Shown here in pieces: positions 23,201 to 34,306 of a stretch of 64,000 nt of DNA. The translations under genes and the position numbers were made by a program. A model generated the notes under the pieces. That model was not told the DNA's origin. It made no database searches and worked only from the letters and a program-made list of their open reading frames with translations. Source of the DNA: Cladorrhinum sp. PSN259 (Eukaryota > Ascomycota > Sordariomycetes > Sordariales > Podosporaceae); NCBI GenBank assembly GCA_033725935.1, contig MU867105.1, positions 186,001 through 250,000 on the forward strand. The letters are read 5' to 3'. Each line of letters opens with the position of its first letter. Position 1 is the stretch's first letter.

Positions 23201-24413
23201 GGTTGGTGAGCGCCTCTTCAGCCGTCAACCGAAGGTGTGTGGCTTTCATTGGCCATAGATGGCACGAGATGGCGAGGTAGTTGTGATAAGAGTGGATGAC
23301 CAGGCTATGACTTGACCTGGGCGTCGTGTCTGAGACATACGCAGACTCTGAGAAGTCCTGGAGCCTTACAGAGACATGGAAATGACTGGGAAGGCTGCCT
23401 GCATATATTAGAGTACCAGCCACACCTTCCGTGCCTAGTCACTATCAACAGCAGCACGAATCGAAATAGATGACAAGCTTGAAGCAAGAGCCTTAGGTTA
23501 GAAGCTATGGGATTCCCAAGATTCTGGTATGTCGGTCTCGATACGGAGGAGGGCTTGCATTGTATCAGGCATCAACAGCCAAGCACCGATACTCAGTTTC
23601 GGACCCGGAAGCGGTCATATTTTGGCATATCATAAAAATGTGACTGGTTAGCAGATGATTACCCAGTTGTCTGATCTCAGTGGTCATACCCACCCGATGA
23701 ACCGAAGATTGTAAAAACCTATGGCATGACAGCTTCCAGGTTGTATGTTCCCCCGCAAATCTGGGCGGGATTTCCATCTCCACACCACACGACTCACCAA
23801 GTAAAGATAGCACTAACAATAACAATAAGCTGGAAAGTGGGGGATTGGAGAAAAGAATGGAATTTTAACTTTTCCTGAGCATCAAGACAGATTTGCATGA
23901 TCTCGTTTCGGAATAGCCCCCTTCCTGAGACGGGTCACTTTCTGATTGCCTGGTCGCACCATCCCAGGAATGCGGCTAGCTCCGCTTATTCTGCAGCACA
24001 TGGAATTGAGCTGCATGCACCTTAATAATTAGCGGGGATCGCTCGGCAGACACCCCCAGGTCCAGTGTTGCAATGCCAATTCCAGTTCCATCTTCCAAGT
24101 TTGCGGAGCTGGTCTCATTTATTAGACCGGGGCAGCGCCCAACTTCCATAAAACGTCATCCCGGTTCTCCGAACAAACAGCCTCGAGCAACTTCCAACTG
24201 AATGTCCATCACAAACTTTTAGGAACCGTCGCGCTGCCGATCAAGGCGTCGGCATACCGCAAACCTTGTCGATTCTCAATGTACCGTTGACTTTATTTCA
24301 TCCGTCGCCTCCGATTCCTTCCTTTTCGGCGCCCCCTTTTTTTCCGCGGGCGCAATCTGAATTGGCGTTTATTTCATGTGTAGAGGAGGGCAGGATAGGA
24401 TAGGACTTGCGCG
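20201..24413. other. Gene-free interval before PFA5-like gene
   Basis: 4.2 kb with no confident gene. A TATA-like element (TATATAAG on the minus strand, about 23038-23031) precedes short minus-strand ORFs. Between about 22840 and 22680 there is a degenerate repeat read as GTCGTT/GTCGG on the plus strand. On the minus strand it encodes Asn/Asp/Thr-rich peptides in two different frames. The 92-codon minus frame at 22457-22735 is hydrophobic and Trp-rich, but it begins with GTG and overlaps a competing frame, so no CDS is called. Confidence 0.4.
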
Positions 24414-25775
24414 ATGGTGTCGGCTCGTACGGCATCGACTCGATGGCTGGTCCGGATTATTCCGTTGATACTCGGCGGTTGTGTTGGTTTTGCGACATAT
24501 GTCTTGGTCAAGCGAATATGCGGTACGTGTTCTGGTGACCGCCGATGCATGCTACTGATATTGGTGTACCTAACTGATCGCTTCGCCAGTGGACTACTTC
24601 CTTCACACTCGACGTCGGCCGGGCACTGCGACACCCTTCCTAGTTTTCTATTTTATATTTCTTTTGTTGATGCTGTTGTCATACTTCCGCGTGTTCTTCG
24701 TGATACAACATCATCCTGGGGTGACCCCTCTTGGACCTAAAGCCATCCAGCTGAGGGAACAGGCGAAAACGCGCAAAAAAAATAGTCAAGGGGCCGAAAG
24801 CGACCTCGAAGCTGGTGAACGATACGAGTCATGCCCCGACAGCAACCCCGACAGCCCGGGGCTCGAGCTCTTTTACAGCAAGGACGTCTTTATGTGCAAC
24901 GCCGATGGCCGACCGTTTTGGTGCAGCTCCTGCTGCAACTGGAAGGTTGATAGGGCTCACCATTGCAGTGAGCTAGAAAGATGCGTCAAAAAGATGGATC
25001 ATTTCTGTCCCTGGGTGGGTGGTGTTGTCAGCGAAACGTGTAAGTGGTTTGACCCATACCTGGATGGGTTCATGGTTGGGACGCGAACTAACCAAGCGCC
25101 GGTTCAGCATTCAAATTCTTTATTCAATTTACCTTCTACACTGCCGTGTATTGTCTTGTTGTTATCATAGGGGCTATCATGTGTCTCACACAAAAAATCC
25201 AGAGCGGGGCAGGCGCCGACGGAGTTGTCATTGCGGTTCTGGCTCTCAGTGCTTTCTTCGGTCTCTTTACTTTCACTATGACGTGCACGTCGATGCGGTA
25301 CGCTTGCATGAACCTGACAAACGTCGATTACGTCAAGTCGAAGAGGGTGGTCCACCAACTGGCCATTCGAGTCCCTCGAGGGACACCAAGAGGACCAGAC
25401 TACGGAGTTATCACTTACCCTTTGCCCAAACCCGAAAATCGATCGGCAAACCAAGGCCCAGAGTCTTCTCGAGATCAGCTTGCAACACGTACGTTCGCTA
25501 TTGTTAAAACCGAAATGGGTGAGAACCCGTGGGACCTGGGAACCTATCGAAACTGGAAGTCGATCATGGGTGACAACATATTTGATTGGTTCTTGCCCTT
25601 GAAACACTCTCCCTGCGCAAGCTTTGAGAACAACGAGAGTTTCTATGAGATGGGTCCATTATACGAGCAGTTACGGGAGAGATTCAATCTTCCTCAGTTA
25701 TCGAGCGAGGAGAAAGACATGCGAGAGGTGTCGAAACAGCGCCATGGTAATGGGACCAATAGCACACAGAGTTGA
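24414..25775 (+). CDS. DHHC-family palmitoyltransferase, Pfa5-like, three exons
   Basis: Membrane S-acyltransferase predicted to attach palmitate to Cys of target proteins. Exons 24414-24522, 24590-25039 and 25108-25775 join in frame to 408 aa. Two N-terminal membrane segments ([35 protein letters not shown]) precede the cytosolic Cys-rich domain with [21 protein letters not shown] and then [11 protein letters not shown]. The active motif reads DHFC (D173-H174-F175-C176) instead of DHHC. The catalytic Cys is kept and the rest of the domain is normal. The second intron falls inside the conserved VVSETSFKFFIQF, which confirms that splice. Two further membrane segments ([30 protein letters not shown]) and a conserved TxE-like C-terminal region with [16 protein letters not shown] follow. 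DHFC appears usual for filamentous-fungal Pfa5 as I recall, so the enzyme is probably active. Confidence 0.9.
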
Positions 25776-27698
25776 TGATGTTGCTTGGATGTGATACCCG
25801 TGGATTTAATTCTTATTTTATTTTATTTTCGAGCTGTTGCTCATCATGTCTTTATTATATTTTATCAGGTATTACAGCGCAGGCATGGCATGGTGGGATA
25901 CAATATACATAATCAAATACTATTCGGAGCACATTATCAAATGCAGGCTTTCTATTCTGGATCCGAACCCGGCATGATTTCCCGATATGGGTTTTAGTGT
26001 CCGGTTGAAATTCAGATGACGGGGTTGTGAACAGATGTCATCTTTGCTTGTTTTTTTTTTCTTTCTTTTGTTTTCTCTCTTCTGGCCGAATCCATCCTCA
26101 GGCTTCCAACCAGCGCGCCACAAGTTGAGACATGAGCTCAATAAATGATCATGGTGGGTCGGAAATTGACGGCTTTGCTCGTCTTGTACCTGGTACTAAT
26201 GGTATGAGATTACCTTTTTGGAGGGTGGCATATTTGGAGGTGGTGGAAATTCTAGATCAAATGATACGCTCAGTCCCTCCTTCCATGCTCACAAGTAGCC
26301 AGCCTTCCAGTGGAAGTCGAGACTTCAAGAACCGTAAGTTCCAAAGCTATCCTGGCTCTCTCTCTCTCTCTCATTTCATTTTTCCGCCTTTTGTCGGCAA
26401 TTACTGGCATCCAGGGGCCCATCTTGGCTCTTGGTTTCTCACATTGTGAGAACTCGGCAAGAGAACGCCACAGGGCAAAACATGAACAGGGGTTAGACGT
26501 TTGCTGGTTCGGTTTTTGACGTCCACAAGGATTCACCGCTACAAACCATCTTGGCCAGAAAACGAGGATCCCAGTGCATCGGGAAAAGAGGGCACATCTG
26601 CCTGGGACGAAAGAAACCCGCACGAGAATACCGCCGGATCGACTCACGATGGCGAATTGACCAACCGTCCACTCATCTGCTTTAAAATTGATGAGCAACC
26701 CAGAACCACTACCAATCAAGAGTGCAGGCCCCAATAACATACATCGTGCTGCAATCCTACTGCCTTATAACTAACTAACTATTGATTAGGATATATCAAT
26801 TCCCATCCGGCTTTCTGATACGTCGATAACTACCCCTCAGCAAGCTCAGCCACACACATCTTCCCTCTCCTGAATCCTAGGCTATCTGTGTTTAGCTGCA
26901 CGCAATGTCACACATGCATGTCTGGGGATAATTACCCCTATCCCGTCTTCCTGCTTGCCGGGCGGCTGTAGACTTGCACCGACAACGACGACGACGACAA
27001 ATAAGCTTGTCTCCGAGCCAGAAGTGGCACTTACCAAGACTTCGTAGTCATAAGCCATATCTAACGCTCAAGAGCTTTATACAGAATACTCTAGACCCAA
27101 GAACTTGCACGATTGCAGAACCCACCAGCCGATGGTATTCTCCAAAAGCCCTTCAACTCTCAGCACCACCCATCACGTCCAAAGGGACCATAGGTCACAG
27201 GCAGAAGAAAATTTCGGCGCTCAAACACAAACAGAAACGGGTGATAGGTATGGTTAAATGGTTCTTAACTGTAGTCTAACTGTACCTATACAGTACCATC
27301 AACGAGACTAACGAGATCTAAAAAAGGAGTGCGTACTGATCCCAAGTGGGATCTTTGACAAGAAGAAAAGAAGCTCTATCCCGTGTTGCCGCCACAATAT
27401 CCACAATTCCATCACCTCTTCGTGAGAAGATGTCTAATATAGAAAGTTGAACAAACGACAAAGGAGACGAAGTAACATAGCGAGCGACTACCCCCTGAGA
27501 GGGGACCACAGAGCCAAAATGAGAAAACGAAACGATAATTCACCACCACCTTCACCACAAAAAGAAAAAACCGAAAAGAGCGTGTTCTGAGTCAACAGAG
27601 GTCCAAGACATGTCATAGCATGTCTACCATAGGTATCGGTTTCCGTCACGAGGTCGGTCTTGAAGTCTGGGAGTCCATTCGTTGGGTCACAGGTAAGA
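25776..27698. other. Gene-free interval after PFA5-like gene
   Basis: 1.9 kb holding the PFA5-like 3' end and a short CT repeat (26356-26372). A 156-codon ATG-started minus frame (26270-26740) is present, but it is Arg/Ser/Gly-rich, matches no family I know and is within the length expected by chance, so it is not called. Confidence 0.45.
26356..26372. repeat. CT dinucleotide repeat
   Basis: About 17 bp of alternating CT in the gene-free interval downstream of the Pfa5-like gene. Confidence 0.85.
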
Positions 27699-27914
27699 CT
27701 AAGCTTTGGTGCAAGTCGGGCACTTTGCGTGACGACAGTCTGTGTTGGTGCAAATGTCGGCAGATCCATCGCTAATGCTCTCTTTTTCACCGCATTTACA
27801 GCAGTTATAGACTTCGTTGTGAAGGAAAACGACGTTGTAAAGGAAAACGACGTTGTTGGCCCTAGTCACGAGTTAGTCTGTATATTGATGCCATGAAGAG
27901 ATGCTCGCTAACAT
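27699..27914 (-). CDS. Tiny CCxC/CxxC zinc-ribbon-like protein, 54 aa, with possible split start codon
   Basis: The exon 27861-27699 is open and ends with TAG at 27701-27699. It encodes ANNVVFLYNVVFLHNEVYN, then CCKCGEKES (codons for CCKC at 27803-27792), then CTNTDCRHAKCPTC near the C-terminus: Cys pairs plus an RH that could bind zinc. No ATG lies in this frame after the upstream TAA. A 51-bp intron (27912-27862, gttagc...ctaac...gactag) would join AT at 27914-27913 to G at 27861, making an ATG split by the intron and a 54-aa protein. That is the same length as the protein at 20.0 kb. A TATAAAG lies upstream at 28077-28071. The donor gttagc is weak, so the start is inference; the Cys-rich exon itself is directly visible. 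An 18-bp in-frame tandem duplication near the N-terminus adds a VVFL repeat. Confidence 0.5.
27822..27857. repeat. 18-bp tandem duplication, two copies
   Basis: Two adjacent 18-bp units (27822-27839 and 27840-27857) that differ only at the last base. Because 18 is a multiple of three, the reading frame of the small Cys-rich protein on the minus strand is kept and six residues around VVFL are doubled. Confidence 0.9.
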
Positions 27915-28070
27915 TTTGGGCAGTAGGATTGGAACTGATTCCTTGGATGAAATGGTATATTGATCAAGGCGTCGAGAAGGAGAGGGGAAGAAGATGATGT
28001 GTAATAACAACTCACTGAAGCTGATACTGTTCAAAACTTAGTAGTCCGTCGAGATGAACTCGCCGCGTCC

Positions 28071-28077
28071 CTTTATA
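28071..28077 (-). promoter_or_regulatory. TATA-like element upstream of the 27.7-kb small gene
   Basis: TATAAAG on the minus strand, about 160 bp upstream of the proposed split start codon. The position suits a promoter for the small Cys-rich gene; no transcript evidence is available. Confidence 0.4.
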
Positions 28078-28081
28078 CAAC

Positions 28082-28201
28082 CTACGACGGCTTCCTGAGG
28101 AGCCGCATTTTACGACACTTTGAGCAACGCCATTTCGAGTCAACCACGGCTACTATGCTTCCGGCACTTTCATGATATCGGTAGAGAGTCGAAATGAGCA
28201 T
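28082..28201 (-). pseudogene. Half copy of a WxCxxC small protein
   Basis: A 39-codon ATG ORF (ATG at 28201-28199, TAG at 28084-28082) ends DSKWRCSKCRKMRLLRKPS. The W-x-C-x2-C followed by basic residues matches the first half of the zinc-ribbon layout of the proteins at 20.0 and 27.7 kb, but no second CxxC follows in frame. It lies on the same strand just upstream of the 27.7-kb gene. It may be a decayed paralogue, or an exon whose second half lies beyond a donor (gtaggt overlaps the stop region). Support is limited to one short motif. Confidence 0.3.
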
Positions 28202-31200
28202 GTCATCCCATGGCGGTGTAACCCGTGAGGATGCAGGGGCTTGGAGAGCCGCGCCCGTGTGATAAGGCATCGCAACTGACGTTCTCGGGGTAAGCCCTAC
28301 TAGTCCTGGTGTTCTGATGAAAAGTGCTGTCCAGGGTGGTGGCTTGGAGGCATCGAAGCAATGGCGACCAAGGAAGCAGAGAGTACACGGGTTCGGGCAC
28401 ACGGCACGCCCTTGACGGTGAGGTCTAGCCGGAGCTCTGTTGCAAAGCCTTTCATTGTTGTTATCAGCGCCCGGGCAAGCCTGGTTACAATCTCTCGAGG
28501 GGTCGTTGTTGGGTAAGCATGAGGGTAAATGAGGAGCGTGTCGCCGTCACCTTCCTTTTCACCGTCGGTGATGGTAAAGTTAAGCTTCCGGCAAATTGCT
28601 GCACAGTACATCTCTTGACAGCAAAGGTCTCAGACTCGGTTCTGTCTGGAAACCCTGAAAAACTGAATATACTAACTAGTTCCAGGTCCACGTACAACAA
28701 TACCAAGCGGTCAAGCATCAAGGCCGATCTAATACAGCCTCGTCTCGCCAACCCTTTTCTTTCCGGCTTACGCCAGTCGCGAAGCAGGCGCTAGAAGTGT
28801 ATTACAGCAAATCTTGATAATGTCCAAAGAGGCAAACACCAGAATTATCCCCGTCTAGAGGCGAAGTACACCAAATAGCATGTGGAGCTTGAAACACACA
28901 GCCTCCCCCAGTGATTCCGGGCAGGAGATCCAGTACCAAGGTCGAGCACCAGACCGGTAAACAGCCAATGGTTGAGGATCCCGGGTTGCATATGTGAGAC
29001 CACAGGTGGAGACGACGGATGACGGCCGCAAAATTGCCCTGCACCTCTTCCACCGCACCATCCTTTTCTAGATCCAAGTCCGGAGAATAACTCGGAGCTG
29101 GGCAAGGGGCGTATCCGAGATGGATATAATGAGATTCGAGGCCCGGTGATGAACACCTTCATCCGAGAACCGACTATCGGAGGTGGAGGCGGAAAAGTGA
29201 CTGGGATCGAGATAGGGTTGACTGCAGCCTTGCGAAAGGTTTCTGGGCCATGTGCGGCGGCCCTTTCCTGCTCCGCTCACCGACGTTCAGTGATTCTTTT
29301 TTGGAGATAGGCGCGGTGATGTAATCTTACTGACCGCTCCAGATGAGCAGCCAGCAGGGAATCATCACTTCATGTTTGTTGGATTCAATATGGACGACCA
29401 GGCTGCGGATTGTGGAGAGAAGGCCTTCTGGCCAGAATGAGGGGCCCGGCCAAGACTCGACGTCATTCCCGTATTAAGTACGCTTCAAAGAGACGCAACT
29501 AGGCAGTCCAGAGTATCAGCCGATGCATATAATCACGGGGCTAGCCCCATAGGTTGGGGGTAACAGGGAAAAGCGGTATGTGAGCGAGAAGAGTAGAAGT
29601 CGGGCACTGATCATGAGTGTTTTGCTCAACAGGATGATGCCCCTATTTTAAAGAAATGTTGTTTATGTTATTTACTGCCAACTTCGCCACTCCGTAAAGT
29701 GTCACACGGGCAATATAGAGTTTGAAACGAGGGCGGGGTGGCTGTGAGCCCAAGCAAGATAATAGGCAAAGAAGGGCTGACAGCGTCTTGCTTTTGGGAG
29801 GGATGGGGACCAAGATGGGGGCTTGTAGGGCTCGTGTGACTCTGTAAGGCGGGTAACTGCTTCGAGCTTGATTTGACTTCCGTCACCATACTTTCAAAAG
29901 CGAGGGAAGAGCAGAGAAAAGAGGGACAAAAGGCATGTCATCTTTGAAATGGAGAGGGAAGGGATTACTTCAGTCGTTGGGTTTACCTCCGTGGGTTGGG
30001 TATGAGCGGTCCACACCGTCGATTTGTTTATTCCAGGTTTGAATGCGCTGCATCTCTTTGTACAGCGGCTCCTGTCTGGGTAGCGGGAGAGCGGCACCAA
30101 GGACACGTTCCCGCTCGCCTAGTATGCCACCACACCCTCCGTCATCTCTTCCCCATCTGTCGACGTACAGGTGTGTGTGCCGCCGCTGGGTTAGTGGCAG
30201 ACGGTTGGGGAGCAACGGGAACTACGATTCTGAGTGAGTATGAGACAATCAGGGACAAAACCGAGAAAATAACGGGGAGATATCTTCGAAGAGAGCTTCG
30301 AGATTACTTTCAGAGTCAAGATAACAAGAACAAAAACACATCCATAGTCTCCGAGTCCGTCTACGAATGTGCAGAGGTGAGCAAGACGGAATAGCTGATT
30401 TCTCATGTCACACTAACCCCTCCGGAATGCTGAATGGTTCTTATTTTCATCATGTTGTGGTCATTAAGGAGGTATGTACCTTCAGCGCTAGAGAGAGAAC
30501 GCTTGTGACTGATCACACAATTCAACTAGTTGCAAGCCTCCGTCACACACTATTCCCCGCGTACTTTTCTTCAAGCAGAAAGAAACTATCCGAAAGGGTG
30601 GTGTCATGATGCGGGGAATACGGGTAGATGTACACAACCCACACCTTCGGCGATGTTGGCCAGGGACTTCTCATATCCAGGCAAAGCTACTCATTCTCAA
30701 CGACGCCTGTTGAACATGAGGTTACACGCTAATAAACGAGCCAAAGATCTATTTAGTGTGTGTGTGTGTGCCAGCCACACACCATCTCCATTATCCGTAC
30801 CGCGCCACAGGATATGATGAGCTGGCGGGTGTGGATATCGTGGGATAGACTCCGGAACGACTTGGTCGGCATGCTAAATTTCATGTATTTGCAGGAAACA
30901 TCAAGCACAGAGAAAACAAAAACCATTTCCCCTTATTTATTATGGCTTCTTCAAGTGGGGTTTACTTTACGTGTTAGCGCGGAAAGCAGCCCGATGAAAT
31001 AGACACCAAAATACTCAGAGACACTTCGTGCGTTCTTGAGGGGGTTCATGACATGAGGGAATAATATTCTGGTCCAAGTCAACAATGTAACATCAAGTTC
31101 AAAGATGTGATATATTTTCCCTTGAATCTGGTTGCCACCCCTGCTTTTCCAGATTAGACTGTCAGTGGCTGGCTGAAGTGATGCAGCATGTATCTACCCG

Positions 31201-32292
31201 TCTTGTGGTCTGGAAGTACAGACGGGAAGAGGTGGGAGTGGTTGGTGGTGCAAGTCACACTGCAGATTATATGCCAGGGCGAGTTCTTGCGTTCTGCAGG
31301 CTCTGTCCACTTGTCAATGTGGTGCAACTTAACTCATCTCAGTACTAATCAAGATAATAAGTTGTTATTGATGTACATGTACAAGTAGGTCATGGAGAAA
31401 GGTAGGGAGGGAAATAGACAGAAGAGAAGCCGCAGGATGCAATCACCCGGACGGATGGTTTAGATTGCATACACAATTGTAGATACCCGTGAACGTGGGG
31501 GGGGGGAGAGGAGAGAGTGGAATAAATTTGATCATGCCGCTGGCCGGTTTGGGAAGAAATAGTTGGATGGAATGGATATGGCGTGTCTAGATTTGGTTGT
31601 TGGTGTGTGTGGGGTGAGGGAGAAAAGGGGAAGGTGTATGGGGATATATCATGAAATATTGCTGGGCCATGGCGTGTCTTCGAAAGGTGGATGTGATGGT
31701 GGCAACTATTTCGTTATGAGAATGATAAATGTCCGCAAAAAGACGTTGGAAGAGGGGGTGGTTGTGTTGACTTGGTTGGTGACAGAGAAGGGAATGGACG
31801 GGCTGGGAGTGAGGGGTAGGGTTTGGTACCGGTATATTCACGGGTGCCGGCACCGTTCATAACTCGTGTGCAATGACGCCAATGCAAACAAATAATGATG
31901 ATGCTTTTCTGGGACCAGAACTGAATTGAGTTTGGATTTGGATTCCAAATGTGATCATAAAACAATGAATCAATATCCAGGAGGTTGATGAAGCTCAAAA
32001 TGCGGATGGCTGTGGGCCAATCAACTCCTTGCCTAGAGCCTGCAATTTTCGCGGGGCCGCCCCGTGTGGGGTCTGCGATGCCGATTGATCGGCGCTAAGA
32101 AAGACTCCCTGTTCAGAATCCACCACCGACCTCCATCAATTCCATAACCCTGGGAACCTGGAAGCTTCAGTTGAATGTCTAAGAGTCAGCACGCCAAACC
32201 CGACACCAATGCTGAAAGCAGAACCCGAGAGTCCATAGTCTTGAGGGGGTTCCGATTTGGCTGAACAATGATCACCTTCCACAACAACCATC
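28202..32292. other. Gene-poor interval before polymerase eta
   Basis: 4.1 kb with several protein-like but short and frame-broken ORFs, mainly on the minus strand (28300-28611, 28802-29077, 29970-30215, 30191-30406), and one ATG-started plus ORF of about 130 codons (30002-30394) that overlaps two of them. None shows a recognisable domain, and competing frames on both strands look equally plausible, so no CDS is called. A run of ten G lies at 31497-31506. Confidence 0.4.
31497..31506. repeat. Poly(G) tract, 10 bases
   Basis: Ten consecutive G residues in the gene-poor interval upstream of the polymerase eta gene. Confidence 0.85.
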
Positions 32293-34306
32293 ATGTCATC
32301 ATCGCCGCAGCAGTCGTTTCGGCACCGGGAATCGTCCCCCGCGGGCGCACCGGGCCGGAAACGATCACGCTTCACCTATCGCCACCTTAATCAGATGGCC
32401 ACATTCACCACCTCATGTCCGCTCAGAGTGATAGGTCACCTGGACCTCGATTGCTTTTATGCTCAAGTCGAGATGGTCCGCCTTGGGATCCCAGAGGACA
32501 AGCCCCTCGCTGTACAGCAATGGTACCTGACCCTATGTTGATTCTCGTCAAGATCAGCCCCGACTAACTCGACAAAGGCAGGGCCTCATCGCCGTCAACT
32601 ATCCCGCCCGCGAGTTTGGCATTGGGCGTCATTGCACCGTGACGGAAGCAAAGAACCTTTGTCCCGAACTAATTCATCAGCACGTTGCGACCTGGAGGGA
32701 AGGTGACGAGAAATGGGCATACCACCCTGATGCCGCTGAAAACATTTCCACCGACAAAGTGTCACTGGACCCCTACAGACTCGAGTCGAGAAGGATCATG
32801 GCTACCATCAAGGAACAACTACCTCCCAAGTTACAAAAAGTGGAGAAAGCGAGCATCGATGAGGTCTTTCTTGACCTCTCTGCTCATGTCCACGCCACTC
32901 TCCTTGCGCGCTTTCCTGAATTGACCAACCCTCCTCCATACGATGATGCATCGGAACAGCTTCCAATGCCATCAACTACAGCCCTGGACTGGCAGGCCGA
33001 CGCATTAGTCGACCTCGATGATGAACAGGCAGAGTTCGACGACCCTGATTGGGACGACGTGGCACTCCTGATAGCCTCTGAGATTATGCGTGATGTCCGC
33101 GCAGGAATCAGAAGCAAGCTTAGATACACTTGCTCGGCAGGGGTTGCAAGAAACAAGTTGCTGAGCAAGCTGGGCTCTGCTTACAAAAAGCCGAATATGC
33201 AAACTGTCATCCGTAACCGGGCAGTGCAACGCTTCTTATCAGGTTTCAAGTTCACCAAGATTCGAAATCTTGGCGGCAAGTTGGGCGAGCAAGTCAAGCA
33301 GGCATTTGGCACAGAGTCCGTTTCGGATCTTCTCGCTGTCTCTCTCGAGCAACTCAAGCTCAAACTCGGGGATGAGACAGGCATATGGATTCACAACACT
33401 CTACGGGGCATTGATACAAGCGAAGTCAGCTCGGGTACTCAAATCAAGTCCATGCTGTCGGCAAAGTCTTTTCGTCCGAGTATCAACACGAGTGAACAGG
33501 CTACCAAGTGGCTGAGGATCTTTGCGGCTGATATATTCTCGCGATTGGTCGAGGAGGGTGTCCTGGAGAACAAGCGGCGCCCTCGTACCATGAATCTGCA
33601 TCATCGTCATGAGTACCAGACTCGCTCACGTTCATGTCCCATACCGCAAGGCCGCCCACTCGATGAAAAAACTCTGTTTGAGCTCGCCAAAACTCTGCTG
33701 AACCAGATCATGCTCGACAAAGACGTCTGGCCCTGCGTGAATCTTAGCTTGAGTGTTGCTGGCTTTGAAGAGGGTGTCTCGGGCAACATGAATATTAATG
33801 CGTTCTTGTTGAAGGGTGATGATGCGCGAGCCCTCAAGGACGAGTCAAGAACTTACGTGGGGGCAGAAGCGAGAAAAGAAACACCAACCCCCACGGCCAA
33901 GAGACGGCGGATAGACAATGCCGGCGGAATCGAGCGTTTTCTGACGAAACGGGAGCTGAGCATGGGAGACCGTGACACGTCAGATGCCGTATCAGGCACG
34001 GGTTTGCCGGAGGATATATCACATATCATCGACTCTGGGGAAACACCAATTACCTCTCACGTCTGCCCGCGATGCAACGCCAACATGGAGAACCCGGAAG
34101 CACTTCAAAATCATACCGATTGGCATTTTGCCAAAGATCTTGCTGAGGAAGAACGTGTCAACCAGACATTTGTCAACCGGCACGCTGCCGCTGCAGAAAG
34201 TTCACGCGCAAGCGGCCAAAGAACAGGGGCGTCTGCAGGACCCAAGCGTCCAGGAAGACCGAAAAAGGGTACGGAACGCGGTCAAAGCAAGTTGAGCTTT
34301 GGGTGA
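32293..34306 (+). CDS. RAD30: DNA polymerase eta (Rad30), Y-family translesion polymerase, two exons
   Basis: Translesion DNA polymerase that copies past UV photoproducts in the nucleus. Exons 32293-32522 and 32578-34306 join across a 55-bp intron (gtacct...ctaac...aaag) to give 652 aa. The acceptor was fixed by the conserved AVQQWQGLIAVNYPAREFGI reading. Catalytic residues are visible: D51 in GHLDLDCFYAQVE, and D171/E172 in KASIDEVFLDLS. Next come the helix-hairpin part of the thumb (CSAGVARNKLLSKLGSAYKK; KIRNLGGKLGEQV) and a little-finger region (SMLSAKSF, PRTMNLHHRH). A C-terminal UBZ-type zinc finger has C576, C579, H592 and H596 (CPRCNANMENPEALQNHTDWH). The extreme C-terminus GQSKLSFG resembles a minimal PCNA-interacting motif. 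The N-terminus has a 45-residue basic, Ser-rich extension. The gene looks intact. Confidence 0.95.

Noticed and set aside
26270..26740. 156-codon ATG ORF on the minus strand
   Set aside because: Low-complexity Arg/Ser composition and no family resemblance; length compatible with chance.
30002..30394. 130-codon ATG ORF on the plus strand
   Set aside because: Minus-strand ORFs overlap it with equally protein-like sequence, and neither shows a domain; undecidable without transcripts.
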